A DNA stretch of 41,269 nucleotides from Candidatus Desantisbacteria bacterium CG1_02_38_46 (GCA_001871015.1 MNUO01000093.1:1-41269); one strand, 5' to 3'; shown: positions 16,975 through 26,365, counted from the first letter of the stretch. The notes: a model not told the origin generated them from the sequence alone. A program made the numbers and translations.

Positions 16975-17035
16975 TCAAACCTTTCTCTCTCCCACTTTGT
17001 GGGTACCCGATTGGCGGATCTTCGAGAAGGTTTGA
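16975..17035. repeat. Compound inverted repeat between amaP and DUF2273
   Basis: Outer arms TCAAACCTT (16975-16983) and AAGGTTTGA (17027-17035), with an inner hairpin CCCAC-TTT-GTGGG (16991-17003). The flank TGAGTTAC (17033-17040) holds the amaP stop codon on the minus strand. It belongs with the other TGAGTTAC-tailed hairpins. Confidence 0.75.
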
Positions 17036-17036
17036 G

Positions 17037-17597
17037 TTACACATTTCCAGTGTTTGCCTCGCGGGGTATAATTTTTTCAACAAACACTTTGACCTCCTGC
17101 ACCTCCTGAATCCCAAGAACATCCTGGACGTACCTTTTCACTATTGTCTGCACCCTATCACTTGCTTCCGGAATATTGCTATCAGAGAAAAGGATTATTT
17201 TATTGTAAATTTCCAATCCTTTCTTTCCAACCACTACACGTGGTTTTATCTCTTTTACCTCGTCAATCTGATCACCAAGCCTCCTCACAAATTCACTAAT
17301 TGCTGCAAGCGAAACCTTGACTTCTCCAAGAGGATTGCCAAACGCTATTTCCCTCTTGATAATTTTTTCCTTAAGCGATGCATAAAATATAGCTGCACTT
17401 ATGAGAAGTGAAAGAAGTGCAAGTATACCTCCAATTAATCCTGCATTTAACTGAGCGATATTTTCCATCCACAGGCTCAGAACCTTCTGAGATTCCTTAA
17501 GGTTCAAGATATTCACTGAGATAAGAAACGTGTAAACCGCAAACAGAAAAAAAATAACTGCCCCCAATATCAAGAAAAACTTTACTAACCCTTTCAT
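17037..17597 (-). CDS. amaP: AmaP-like Asp23 membrane anchor
   Basis: A 186-residue protein with two N-terminal membrane segments (about 4-28 and 50-72) and a cytoplasmic Asp23-like domain after residue 85 (GEVKVSLAAISEFVRR). In Firmicutes AmaP anchors Asp23 at the membrane in alkaline or envelope stress. The start overlaps the asp23 stop by 4 bp (ATGA), and DUF2273 follows. The protein's last residues lie at the repeat 16975-17035. Confidence 0.88.
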   Translation of the reverse strand: MKGLVKFFLILGAVIFFLFAVYTFLISVNILNLKESQKVLSLWMENIAQLNAGLIGGILALLSLLISAAIFYASLKEKIIKREIAFGNPLGEVKVSLAAISEFVRRLGDQIDEVKEIKPRVVVGKKGLEIYNKIILFSDSNIPEASDRVQTIVKRYVQDVLGIQEVQEVKVFVEKIIPREANTGNV

Positions 17598-17932
17598 TTA
17601 ACCTCCTCAACTCGGACATCTACCCTGGCAACTTCCAATCCTGTTAGCTCCTCAATATCTTTTCTGATTTTTTCCTGTACTTCCTGGGCCATGCTTGAAA
17701 CTTCTTTCCCATATTCAATTATTATTGGAATGGACACAATGACTTCGCCATTGGTAAGAATCTCAGATTTTACGCTCTGAAATGAATCGATTCCAAAAAT
17801 GTGTCCCATCCTGTTTAAAAAACCCCCACCTATTCCCTGTACACCTTTTATTTCCCTTGCCGAGCGAGAGGCTATCCCGGCAATGACTTGTCTGGAAATT
17901 TTCACCACTCCTAACTCATTTCTCTCCAGCAT
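17594..17932 (-). CDS. Asp23/Gls24 family envelope stress protein
   Basis: A 112-residue Asp23-family protein. GVVKISRQVIAGIASRSARE is the family start, and VSIPIIIEYGKEVSSMAQEVQ the core. A GGGGG box lies just before ATG 17932. It forms an overlapping unit with amaP and DUF2273 directly downstream of accBC, so it is probably transcribed from the accB promoter. Confidence 0.93.
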   Translation of the reverse strand: MLERNELGVVKISRQVIAGIASRSAREIKGVQGIGGGFLNRMGHIFGIDSFQSVKSEILTNGEVIVSIPIIIEYGKEVSSMAQEVQEKIRKDIEELTGLEVARVDVRVEEVK

Positions 17933-17946
17933 ATTTCCCCCTATTT

Positions 17947-19296
17947 TTATGTTTCTCCTAAAATCCGCCTCTGAATGAAATTAGTATATATTTCGCCACG
18001 CCTGAAAAATGCATTATCTAATATCTTCCGATGAAATAAAATTGTAGTAGGAACTCCTTCAATGATAAATTCGTCAAGTGCGCGCTGCATCCGACTCAAC
18101 GCCTCCTCGCGTTCCTGCCCCCATGCAATCAGTTTTGCCAGCAGTGAATCATAATAGGGGGGAACAGTATAATTATCGTAGAGATGAGTATCAACTCTTA
18201 TTCCTGGTCCACCAGGCATATGAAATGCAGTAATTTTGCCAGGGGTAGGCGTGAAATTTTTCTGTGGATCCTCTGCATTAATTCTGCATTCAATAGCATG
18301 TCCGTTTATACTAACTTCATCCTGAGCTATTTTTAGTTTTTCTCCACTGGCTATTTTTATTTGTTCCTTGACTAAATCTATTCCCGTAACTAATTCAGTT
18401 ACAGGATGCTCAACCTGAATTCTTGCATTCATCTCCATAAAATAAAATTTTTTTTCACGATCAAGCAAGAATTCTACAGTACCCGCACCCACATATCCCA
18501 CTGCCTTAGCAATCCTTATGGCAAACCTTCCCATTATTTTGCGTAATTTTGTATCAACAACCATTGAGGGTGATTCCTCAATCAGTTTTTGATGTCTGCG
18601 CTGGATTGAACAATCTCTCTCTCCTAAATAGATTATATTTCCCTGACTATCTGCAAGAATTTGAAACTCAATATGTCGTGGTTCCTGAATATATTTTTCC
18701 AGGTAAAGAGCACCATTGCCAAAAGCAGATTCCGCTTCTGCATAAGCAACAGGAAAATTCCTCTTCAATTCCTCCTCGTTTTGAACAACCCTCATGCCTT
18801 TGCCACCACCCCCCAGCGAAGCCTTAATTATCATGGGATAGCCTATTGAACGAATAAATTTTAATGCCTCGGCTTCATTTTTTACAGAATCATTGGAACC
18901 AGGAATTACAGGTATTCCCTCTTTCATCATAATACGGCGTGTCTGTGACTTGTTGCCAACCATATTTAAAGTTTGAGAGGAAGGCCCGATAAACTTCAAC
19001 CCGCAGGATTCGCACACTTCTGCAAAATGAGGGTCTTCAGCCAAAAAACCATAACCAGGGTGAATTGCCTCTGCTCCAGTCACCTCGGCAGCTGTAATTA
19101 TGCTGGGTATATTAAGATAACTTGCCCTGGGAGCAGATGAACCAACACAAATGCTTTCATCAGCAAATCTTACATGAAGACATTCTTCATCTGCATTGGA
19201 ATGAATGGCCACAGTAGCAATGCCCATTTCTTTACATGCACGGATTATTCTAAGCGCAATTTCTCCACGATTCGCAATAAGTATTTTCTTAAACAT
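17947..19296 (-). CDS. accC: Acetyl-CoA carboxylase, biotin carboxylase subunit
   Basis: A 449-residue enzyme, the usual AccC length, carboxylating the biotin on AccB with ATP and bicarbonate as the first step of fatty acid synthesis. It starts [20 protein letters not shown], has the ATP-grasp glycine loop [12 protein letters not shown], and the [14 protein letters not shown] metal/catalytic segment. The start at ATG 19296 overlaps the accB end by 8 bp; a longer frame to 19356 would read back through accB and is rejected. Confidence 0.97.
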   Translation of the reverse strand: MFKKILIANRGEIALRIIRACKEMGIATVAIHSNADEECLHVRFADESICVGSSAPRASYLNIPSIITAAEVTGAEAIHPGYGFLAEDPHFAEVCESCGLKFIGPSSQTLNMVGNKSQTRRIMMKEGIPVIPGSNDSVKNEAEALKFIRSIGYPMIIKASLGGGGKGMRVVQNEEELKRNFPVAYAEAESAFGNGALYLEKYIQEPRHIEFQILADSQGNIIYLGERDCSIQRRHQKLIEESPSMVVDTKLRKIMGRFAIRIAKAVGYVGAGTVEFLLDREKKFYFMEMNARIQVEHPVTELVTGIDLVKEQIKIASGEKLKIAQDEVSINGHAIECRINAEDPQKNFTPTPGKITAFHMPGGPGIRVDTHLYDNYTVPPYYDSLLAKLIAWGQEREEALSRMQRALDEFIIEGVPTTILFHRKILDNAFFRRGEIYTNFIQRRILGET

Positions 19297-19798
19297 TTTG
19301 TGTCGGTTCAACTTGAAATAATACCTGTCCGTATTCAACAGGTTGTCCATTCTCAATTAAAATCTTAACAATTTTCCCATCTACTTCTGATTCAATCTCA
19401 TTCATCAATTTCATTGCTTCAACAATGCAAACTACCTGTCCTTTTTTAACAATACTACCTAATTCCACATATGGGTCCGCATCTGGACCGGGTGTCCTGT
19501 AAAATGTACCTACCATAGGAGAAATAACGGACACCAATTCCTTTCCTTCTGTTTTAGCCTGAGGTGGCACTGGAGCTGAAACAGATTGAGTTTCAGGAGT
19601 TTGAGGAACTGAGGTTGATATCGAAGGTTGAATTGGAGCGGGAACAACCGGGACAGTGGGAATGCTCTGGGAAAGACGACTTGATTCTCCAGGCCTCTTT
19701 TTAATCCTGATTCTCACTCCCTCCCTTTCAATTTCCAGCTCATCGATATCAGCTTCTTGAATTATTTGAATAATATCCCTTAATTCTTTAAGATTCAT
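19289..19798 (-). CDS. accB: Acetyl-CoA carboxylase biotin carboxyl carrier protein
   Basis: A 169-residue protein with an N-terminal helical domain, a Pro/Ser/Val-rich linker (about 45-85) and a C-terminal biotinyl domain. The biotinylated lysine is K130 in EAMKLMNEI. The start is ATG 19798, because GGGGG lies 5 nt before it; an in-frame ATG at 19810 would overlap the likely transcription start. It is followed by accC. Confidence 0.96.
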   Translation of the reverse strand: MNLKELRDIIQIIQEADIDELEIEREGVRIRIKKRPGESSRLSQSIPTVPVVPAPIQPSISTSVPQTPETQSVSAPVPPQAKTEGKELVSVISPMVGTFYRTPGPDADPYVELGSIVKKGQVVCIVEAMKLMNEIESEVDGKIVKILIENGQPVEYGQVLFQVEPTQNV

Positions 19799-19813
19799 TA
19801 TAACCCCCATTTT

Positions 19814-19841
19814 AATATATCATTTTCTATAAAAAAGTCAA
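19814..19841 (-). promoter_or_regulatory. Promoter of accBC-asp23-amaP
   Basis: On the minus strand TTGACT (19841-19836), a 16-bp spacer, TATATT (19819-19814). Transcription would start near 19807, just ahead of the GGGGG ribosome binding site, giving a leader of about 10 nt before the ATG at 19798. Confidence 0.7.
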
Positions 19842-19844
19842 GGA

Positions 19845-20426
19845 TTATCCCCTTCCAGCATACTCGCCAGTGCTTGTATTAATCCTGGTTAGGTCTCCCT
19901 TTTCAATAAAAAGGGGAACTTGCAACTTGAAACCTGTCTCTAATATTACTTCCTTTGTGGGCGATGAAACCGTATTTCCCTTCAGTCCTGGAGGCGCATT
20001 TATTACTTTGAGTTCTATAAACTTAGGCAATTCAATACCAAGTGACTGTAATTCATCCCCTTTTGCTTCTTTTTCTTTGTAAAACATTACTTTTAATTCA
20101 AGACCTTCTTTTAAAAATCTCACATCATCGCCAATCTGCGCTTCACTAAATGAAATTTGTTCATAACTCTGCGTATCCATAAAAATAAAATTTGTGCCAT
20201 TTTTGTACAGGTACTGAAAATTGCGTTCATCAATATAAATTTCTTCAAATGTATCCTGGGGTCTGAATGTTCTGTCTATTACTGCCCCTGATTTAATATC
20301 CTTCATACGCAGGCGAACAAAAGCACCGCCTTTGCCAGGTTTAACATGCTGAAATTCAACTACATAATAGAGCCTATCCTCAAACCCTATCACTATACCT
20401 TTTCTTGCATCTCCTGCTGAAATCAT
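19845..20426 (-). CDS. efp: Elongation factor P
   Basis: A 193-residue EF-P that relieves ribosome stalling at polyproline. The N-terminal KOW-like domain has the modifiable loop VKPGKGGAF with K32; the two OB domains follow, ending INTSTGEYAGRG. K32 keeps lysine-type modification possible, but no EpmA/EpmB gene is in the window. An AAGGG box precedes ATG 20426. It is 13 bp beyond pepP, a common neighbour. Confidence 0.97.
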   Translation of the reverse strand: MISAGDARKGIVIGFEDRLYYVVEFQHVKPGKGGAFVRLRMKDIKSGAVIDRTFRPQDTFEEIYIDERNFQYLYKNGTNFIFMDTQSYEQISFSEAQIGDDVRFLKEGLELKVMFYKEKEAKGDELQSLGIELPKFIELKVINAPPGLKGNTVSSPTKEVILETGFKLQVPLFIEKGDLTRINTSTGEYAGRG

Positions 20427-20439
20427 TTTTGAACCCTTT

Positions 20440-21522
20440 TCAAATCTCTGTTATATTTTTGGGAAAATCGGTTAAGATTTCACATCCATTTTTTTTAACC
20501 AATACTGTATCCTCAATTCTTATTCCAAATCTACCAGGAATGTAAACAGCTGGTTCCACAGTGACCACCATATTTTCTCTTAAGGGAGATTTATTCTCTT
20601 TTCCTAAATGTGGTTTTTCATGAATATTTCTACCGACCCCATGTCCAAGGCTGTGTCCGAAATACTTGCCATATCCTTTTTTCTCAATTAAGCTTCGGGC
20701 CTGTGAATCTACTTTTTTGCAAGGCATACCATCTTTTATTTTATCAATTGCTCTTTTCTGAGCTTCGAGGATAAGTGAATATAAAGAAATTTTCTTTTTA
20801 TCTGCTTTTCCAATAAAAATTGTACGGGTGAAATCAGCATGATAACCCTTATATTTTACGCCGAAATCCATTACCACTGCATCTCCACAACATAGTCTTT
20901 TTTCAGAGGGCATTGCGTGCGGAAAACTGGAACGCACTCCTGATGCGACAATTGTGCTAAAAGCAACATCATCGTATGTCTTCAAAAAATAATCTAATTT
21001 ATTGGCAATTTCTCTCTCAGTAATCCCCGGTTTTATAATCTTGAGGATATATGAAAAACCTTTAGTGGTGAGAGCGCAGGCCCTTCTTATATTTCTTATT
21101 TCATCTCTGTCCTTTATAATGCGCAGAGCCTCAACTAAGTTTTTAACTGGCAGAAGTTTCAACTTTTTGATTTTTTTTAAATCTAAATACCTGGAAAGAC
21201 TCATATAATCTGGCTCAATCCCCAATTTTCTTATGTTGTGATATTTTAAAATTTCCTCCAGGCCTTTATTAGTCCTTTGTTGGACTAATTTAATGCTCCA
21301 GTTACCAGTCCCGATGTTACATCGGGATGCCTCTTCGAAATAGAGGAAATCTGTAAGAAAATAAGCATTGTTCTTTGTTATCAGGCATACTCCTTCAATG
21401 GAATTTTCTATGTCAAGTAAATAATATCTATTGGGAGGACTGGTAACTAAAAGTGCGTCCAATCCCCTTTTTTTAATTTCTTCTCTTAATTTTTTTATTC
21501 GGTAGTTCATCAATGTTTTCAC
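20440..21522 (-). CDS. pepP: Xaa-Pro aminopeptidase (M24)
   Basis: A 360-residue metallopeptidase. The pita-bread domain carries the five metal ligands D219, D230, H294, E323 and E337 (MDFGVKYKGYHAD, GHSLGHGVG, TVEPAVY, IRIEDTV). It removes N-terminal residues preceding proline. Start GTG 21522 has AAGGTG 4 nt upstream; ATG 21510 is an alternative without a site. Residues 67-70 (RCNI) lie on a 19-bp palindrome (21309-21327), an unusual feature discussed separately. It sits upstream of efp. Confidence 0.92.
   Translation of the reverse strand: MKTLMNYRIKKLREEIKKRGLDALLVTSPPNRYYLLDIENSIEGVCLITKNNAYFLTDFLYFEEASRCNIGTGNWSIKLVQQRTNKGLEEILKYHNIRKLGIEPDYMSLSRYLDLKKIKKLKLLPVKNLVEALRIIKDRDEIRNIRRACALTTKGFSYILKIIKPGITEREIANKLDYFLKTYDDVAFSTIVASGVRSSFPHAMPSEKRLCCGDAVVMDFGVKYKGYHADFTRTIFIGKADKKKISLYSLILEAQKRAIDKIKDGMPCKKVDSQARSLIEKKGYGKYFGHSLGHGVGRNIHEKPHLGKENKSPLRENMVVTVEPAVYIPGRFGIRIEDTVLVKKNGCEILTDFPKNITEI
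21309..21327. repeat. Perfect palindrome inside pepP
   Basis: TCCCGATGT / ACATCGGGA arms of 9 bp around a single T. A second small hairpin CCTCT...AGAGG follows at 21330-21346. The palindrome sits in the coding region and keeps the frame, so it adds or replaces a few residues in a surface loop of the N-terminal domain. Confidence 0.8.
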
Positions 21523-21537
21523 TTTACACCTTACACG

Positions 21538-22248
21538 CTACACAATATGTTGATATGTTTCTAAATCCCGCTTTAGTATTTTCACCGGAAGTTGTCCTGG
21601 TGCATGTGGTTTATCAATAAATCCATAAGTAATCAGGGAGCCGAGAACTGGAAAAAATATCCGTGAGATTGCTCCAATTCTACCCATCGCAAGTGTAATG
21701 ATATTTTTTTCTTTGTTTTTTAATGTAACAAAGGAAAGTGTTAAAATATCGATGGGTGTCCTAACAAGCGTACTGATCTTTACGATATCGGCCTTTCTCT
21801 TTCTGGATTCATTAATTATCCTCTCAAGTTTTTCTTTTGACGGAGTTTTAGCAAAATTATGATACGAAACAATTGCCAGTTTATTAAACTTGTGCGCAAA
21901 TTTAACCACAGAATCCAGAATGGAATTTGAACTCAATTCCACATCAATGCCATCTACCTCAGGAATAATCATTTTAAACAATTGCAGTCGTTTTTGAGGA
22001 GAAATGAACTTCTTTCCCCCTTCCTCCTTGCTTCTTATTGTTGCGATAACTGGCATACCTTGTTCCTTTGCAATTCTTACCGCACTGAATATCGAAGAAA
22101 CGTCTATTTTTTTAAGTTCATCCAGTCTCAATTCTAAAATTTGTGCTCCATCTTCCTTCGCTTTCTTTATAAACGCCAGGCGAAGATTACTAATTGTAGC
22201 AGCAATTTTAGGAAAATCCCCGAGTTTTATTTTTCCAAGTTTTAACAT
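21538..22248 (-). CDS. aroD: 3-dehydroquinate dehydratase, type I
   Basis: A 236-residue shikimate pathway enzyme. The catalytic H130 (VSYHNF) and Schiff-base lysine K157 (ADIVKIST) are both present, and the C-terminal APGQLPV loop is intact. The start ATG 22248 with AGAGG upstream is preferred to a TTG at 22272. It is separated from aroK and aroC by 2.4 kb of restriction-type genes, which suggests an insertion into an aro operon. Confidence 0.95.
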   Translation of the reverse strand: MLKLGKIKLGDFPKIAATISNLRLAFIKKAKEDGAQILELRLDELKKIDVSSIFSAVRIAKEQGMPVIATIRSKEEGGKKFISPQKRLQLFKMIIPEVDGIDVELSSNSILDSVVKFAHKFNKLAIVSYHNFAKTPSKEKLERIINESRKRKADIVKISTLVRTPIDILTLSFVTLKNKEKNIITLAMGRIGAISRIFFPVLGSLITYGFIDKPHAPGQLPVKILKRDLETYQHIV

Positions 22249-22284
22249 TTTTTCCTCTAGCAAGAATATCAAGTAAATTATAAT

Positions 22285-23597
22285 TTAAGTTTTAAGTGAG
22301 AATTTTAGATTCAAACGCTTCTTCAAAAATTTTTGTTTCCATCCCTCTTTAGAACTTTCAAACCTACCTTGATTATCTTTAAATTGGTCTCCTTTTGGTT
22401 CAATAAAAATCTGATAAATACTTATGGTTCTATTTCTCTTTTTCAAAATCATTATAAAATCTGGTTCAAATGCTCTGCCTTCATCGAAGTCAAAAACTTG
22501 AAAGAATTTTTCATTGCGAAGTAAAGCAATATCTGAATATTTCTGTCTTAACTTTTCTATAACTTCGTCAATAAACTTATATTCTATTTTATCTCGAGTA
22601 ACACCTGATGGCACTGGCTTCTCCATTTCGTCTAAAATAATTTCTTCTTTAATTTCTCCGGTTCTTAATTCATATTCATATTTTTCTTCAATTTTTGCGT
22701 CCTGCAAGCTAAATATTTCCGTTCTTGGATTTTGTATCCGGTCATTTACAAAAATTACACCTTCTTCCCAAAACTCAGTTTCCTTGAAGGAGTCTTTGAT
22801 AAACAAATCTCTCTGAATATACTTTTCCGGCAAAATTCCCATTTCAGTAAGAGCGCTCTTGATTTCACTAATGTATTTAACATTGTGAAAACTATGATAG
22901 TGCAAAGTTTCTATAATCCGCAGTTCATTTTCAACATCTTCGTCAAATTTCCTTTTATATTTGTCCTGTATTTCATCCATCTGAAATGGAAAATATCTTG
23001 CTCCTCTGCCGATAAGCTGCGCCTCGCCCATCGTGGTATTGCCGGGCTTATACTTATCGTGGACCCATTTCCCATCTCAGGTATCATACAACCTGACGAT
23101 ATCAAACAAATTAAGCACATCCCATCCTTCATTTAGCATATTAACCGCAAAGATTGCTCTGATTTCATTATTTATGGTTTCTAAAGAATTAAGTTTTAAT
23201 TGCTTTTCTTCGTCAACATTTTCAGAATCCAAAATCATACACTTTTCATCAGAAAAATCTTCTTGCAATTCTCTAATTAAATTGTCAAAAGTTATATTTT
23301 CTTTTTTAAAATAGTTAAATGCCTTTTCCAGTGTTGTACCTTTTGCCGATGATGCGCCTCATCAGAGATAAGCACAATATCCTTTTCTTCAAAATCTTCC
23401 TCTGTCAAAACATTCTCTTTAGATTGTCTTTTTTGATAACCATTAAAATAAAAATCAAATCTCCCCAACGCTTCTTTCTGATACTCCCGCAGTTCAAACT
23501 TTGGATTGAGATTCTGGACTATCTCATCGCTGACACGAGAAGTAAAATAATCCTGCCCATGTGCTTCTTTTAATGAATTAAAAATTTCGTAAAGCAT
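22285..23597 (-). pseudogene. Type III restriction Res subunit, decayed
   Basis: Fragments of a DEAD/DEAH helicase-endonuclease of the type III Res class, in order on the minus strand. The N-terminus (FELREYQKEALGRF) jumps straight to motif II (ISDEAHH), so Walker A and about 100 or more residues are deleted. A frameshift follows near 23340. Helicase motif V-VI (FAVNMLNEGWDVLNLFDIVRLYDT) then meets an in-frame TGA at 23077-23079 where related proteins have Arg. The same frame continues through GEAQLIGRGARYFPF to the C-terminal nuclease region (FEPDF...IFIEPKG). No intact product is possible. Confidence 0.88.
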
Positions 23598-23599
23598 AG

Positions 23600-24598
23600 T
23601 TAACCACTCAAAAGATTGGTAGTAATTTTTATTAAAATATCTTTACCTTTTGGATTGCTTACAGCAATTAAAAGTGATAATGCTGTTAAGGTACTATCAT
23701 TTATCTTCTTTTCCCCGGATAAATGATAAAGATAATTGTTTCTGTCTAAAAAATAAACGAATAAAAAAGAGGCAATCCGTTTATTCCCATCAATAAAAGG
23801 ATGGTCCTTAATAATAAAATACAAAAGATGCGCAGATTTTTCTTCAAGCGAAGGATATAATTCGGTTTTGTTAAATGTCTGGCAGATATTTCCTAAAATT
23901 GCCTTAAATTTCTCTTCGGGTTCTTGTCCAAATAAATCGCTGGCTTCTCTTTTGGTCATCAATTCGGCTTTTATTTTTTGAATTACTCGTTTAGCATCTT
24001 CATACGTCAAAATAAATTTCCCTCTTGCTTTTTTAACAAGTGGTATCTTTTGTTTATCGTACTGCTCAAGCAGAGTAAGTGTTTTAGAATAATTGGAAAG
24101 TAAATTTAATATTTCCTGCTCTTGTCCTGCAAGAAGCTCATGCTTAGTTTTTTCTTGCAGAAAATCAATCGCCATTTGTAATTCTTTCAGACAATTTTGT
24201 GTTTGCAAAAGTCGCTTTTCGTTAATGGTATACCCCTTAACCAAATGCTCTTTAAGGGTTTTTGTTGCCCAAATCCTGAATTGCGTTGCGCGCTTAGAAT
24301 TAACACGATAGCCAACAGAAATAATAGTGTCTAAATTATAAAATTGTGTTTTATAGGTTTTACCGTCAGCGGCAGTATGTTCCAAAATGGAACATACTGA
24401 ATTTCTATCTAATTCCCTACTTTCGAAGATATTATTTAAATGTTTTGTAATTGCCGGCCTTTTAGTATCAAAGAGCAAAGCAATCTGGGCTTGCGTGAGC
24501 CATACGGTCTCCTTCTCCAGCCGTACTTTTAACTCTATTTCTTTTTTAGAGGTCCGGTAAATAACTATTTCGCCTCTATTAAATTCTTGCTTTGCCAT
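23600..24598 (-). CDS. RhuM-family protein with C-terminal Fic/Doc domain
   Basis: A 332-residue protein. Residues 10-125 match the RhuM region (TVWLTQAQIALLFDT, FYNLDTIISVGYRVNSKRATQFRIWA). A helical linker follows, and residues about 200-300 carry a Fic/Doc fold with the active-site motif HPFIDGNKR (266-274). Fic/Doc proteins transfer AMP or phosphate to target proteins, and RhuM proteins are frequent companions of type III restriction loci, as here. ATG 24598 is preferred over a TTG at 24631. It is intact although its neighbour is destroyed, so it may have its own function. Confidence 0.87.
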   Translation of the reverse strand: MAKQEFNRGEIVIYRTSKKEIELKVRLEKETVWLTQAQIALLFDTKRPAITKHLNNIFESRELDRNSVCSILEHTAADGKTYKTQFYNLDTIISVGYRVNSKRATQFRIWATKTLKEHLVKGYTINEKRLLQTQNCLKELQMAIDFLQEKTKHELLAGQEQEILNLLSNYSKTLTLLEQYDKQKIPLVKKARGKFILTYEDAKRVIQKIKAELMTKREASDLFGQEPEEKFKAILGNICQTFNKTELYPSLEEKSAHLLYFIIKDHPFIDGNKRIASFLFVYFLDRNNYLYHLSGEKKINDSTLTALSLLIAVSNPKGKDILIKITTNLLSG

Positions 24599-24627
24599 AA
24601 TGTTTAAATCCCTTCGTAAAATTCGCT

Positions 24628-25179
24628 TCAAAGATTTCTAAAAATACTAATAATTTTCTTGACAACTTCTTCAATTGTCATTTCTGAAGTGTCAATTACA
24701 TAATGTGCACAGGCATTATAATATGGTGCTCTCATTTTTAGCAACTTTTTAATCTCACCCTTCAAACCCATTTTACCCTTCAGTAAAGGTCTCTCATTAT
24801 TCTTGGCACTTTTTATTCTCTTCAGTATAACATCAGGACTTGCTTTCAGATAAAAAACAATCCCGCACTTTCTCAAAATTCTGCGGTTCTCTGCATTTAG
24901 AACAATTCCCCCACCTGTTGAAACAACTACTCCTTTTATTCGAGAAATTTTATTAGCCATCTCCTTCTCAAGTTTTCTAAAATAAGGCTCACCATAAATT
25001 TTAAATATATCCTTTATCTTCATTCCCTGTTCATTTTCAATGAGCACATCTACATCTGCTATAGGCATTTTTAAACGCTGTGCAAGTCTTTTTGCTACAA
25101 CACTTTTTCCGCTTGCCATAAAACCAATAAGAATGACATTCACTTTAAAAATTTCTGACATATTTGACATATTTTTCAT
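24628..25179 (-). CDS. aroK: Shikimate kinase
   Basis: A P-loop kinase phosphorylating shikimate, up to 183 residues. Visible are Walker A GFMASGKS, the DVD shikimate/Mg site, STGGGIVL, and the lid ERPLL. The start is uncertain: ATG codons at 25179, 25170 and 25161 overlap aroC, while GTG 25143 begins the conserved core VNVILIGFMASGK just after the aroC stop. No strong ribosome binding site precedes any of them, so coupling to aroC is likely. Confidence 0.93.
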   Translation of the reverse strand: MKNMSNMSEIFKVNVILIGFMASGKSVVAKRLAQRLKMPIADVDVLIENEQGMKIKDIFKIYGEPYFRKLEKEMANKISRIKGVVVSTGGGIVLNAENRRILRKCGIVFYLKASPDVILKRIKSAKNNERPLLKGKMGLKGEIKKLLKMRAPYYNACAHYVIDTSEMTIEEVVKKIISIFRNL

Positions 25180-26278
25180 AATTTAATTTCATTTCCTGCA
25201 ATGTTTCACCACCAAATTTCTCAGTCATTGCAGATGCAATTTCTATCGCAACCATTGCCTCACCAACAACCCCTGCAGCAGGTACGGCACAGACATCTGC
25301 CCTTAAAACTGGAGCTTTTGCCGGTTTCTTTGTCTTCAAATTCACTGAATTCAAAGGATTGGCAAGCGTGGGAATTGGCTTCATTGCTGCCCGCAGTACT
25401 ATAGGTTCCCCGTTACTCATCCCGCCTTCAATTCCACCGGCATTATTTGTTTTATGGAAAAATCCCCTATTTTTTGAATAGAAAATTTCGTCATGAACCT
25501 GTGAGCCGAATTCTCTGGCTGAATTAAAACCCAATCCTACTTCAATCCCTTTTATGCCCTGAATGCTCATAACGGCAGCAGCTAATTTTGCATTAAGACG
25601 TCTATTCCACTGGATATAACTGCCCAGCCCCACAGGAATATTAAAAACAATCACTTCAAAAACTCCACCTACAGAATCTCCTTTTTTCTTTGCTTCATCA
25701 ATTTTCTTCATCATCTTCTTCTCAGATTCTTTATTCAAGCACCTCAGCGGCGAATCATCTATTTTTTTAATTTTTCTTTTTAGACTATTGACTAAGGACC
25801 CATGCTTGTCCGCCTTTATCCCTCCAATTTCCACTACATAGCTTAAAATTTCAATTTTAAACTCTTTCAGCAGTTTCTTGGCAACTGCGCCAGCAGCCAC
25901 TCTTGCTGCAGTCTCCCTGGCGCTGGCTCTTTCCCATATTTTTCTAATATTCTTTTGATTGTAACTTATTGCACCAGGTAAATCTGCATGCCCCGGACGG
26001 GGAACATTAATCGGTCCTGATTTACGTTTTTGCCAGTCTTTATTCCAGATAGCAAGAGTAATAGCTCTACCTGTGGTTTTATTTAAACGAACTCCGCTTA
26101 ATATTTCTACCTTGTCTTTTTCAATTTTCATCCGCCTGCTTCTTCCATATCCGGCCTGGCGTCTTTTTAATTCAATATTTATACCTTTTACATTTATACT
26201 CAAACCTGCAGGTATTCCTCTCAGGGTTGTAAATAATCCCTTTCCGTGAGATTTGCCACCTGTTATAAATTTTATCAT
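25145..26278 (-). CDS. aroC: Chorismate synthase
   Basis: A 377-residue enzyme forming chorismate from EPSP with reduced flavin. The N-terminal FITGGKSHGKGL, RPGHADLPGA, ERASARETAARVAAG and MSNGEPIVLRAAMKPIPT segments are all conserved. An AGGGG box lies before ATG 26278. It overlaps aroK, so the two are co-translated. Both neighbours beyond this pair are broken defence genes. Confidence 0.97.
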   Translation of the reverse strand: MIKFITGGKSHGKGLFTTLRGIPAGLSINVKGINIELKRRQAGYGRSRRMKIEKDKVEILSGVRLNKTTGRAITLAIWNKDWQKRKSGPINVPRPGHADLPGAISYNQKNIRKIWERASARETAARVAAGAVAKKLLKEFKIEILSYVVEIGGIKADKHGSLVNSLKRKIKKIDDSPLRCLNKESEKKMMKKIDEAKKKGDSVGGVFEVIVFNIPVGLGSYIQWNRRLNAKLAAAVMSIQGIKGIEVGLGFNSAREFGSQVHDEIFYSKNRGFFHKTNNAGGIEGGMSNGEPIVLRAAMKPIPTLANPLNSVNLKTKKPAKAPVLRADVCAVPAAGVVGEAMVAIEIASAMTEKFGGETLQEMKLNYEKYVKYVRNF

Positions 26279-26285
26279 ATTTCCC

Positions 26286-26345
26286 CTACCTTAGCATTTC
26301 TATTATTGTTCCTTTTTCTTGTATGCAAATTTTGATTTCAAACAT
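26286..26345 (-). CDS. Possible 19-residue upstream ORF before aroC
   Basis: ATG 26345 is preceded by GGGGG with a 5-nt gap, a strong ribosome binding site, and encodes MFEIKICIQEKGTIIEMLR. Its TAG stop lies inside the aroC ribosome binding site. It could be a coupling peptide or a chance ORF; it has no run of aromatic codons, so classic attenuation is not supported. Confidence 0.35.
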   Translation of the reverse strand: MFEIKICIQEKGTIIEMLR

Positions 26346-26365
26346 GCTTTCCCCCTACTTCTCTT

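Noticed and set aside
23077-23079. UGA read as an amino acid (alternative code) in the res gene
   Set aside because: TGA ends other genes here, for example aroC-adjacent helicase, gmk, yicC and the PBP gene, and this res gene also has deletions and a frameshift.
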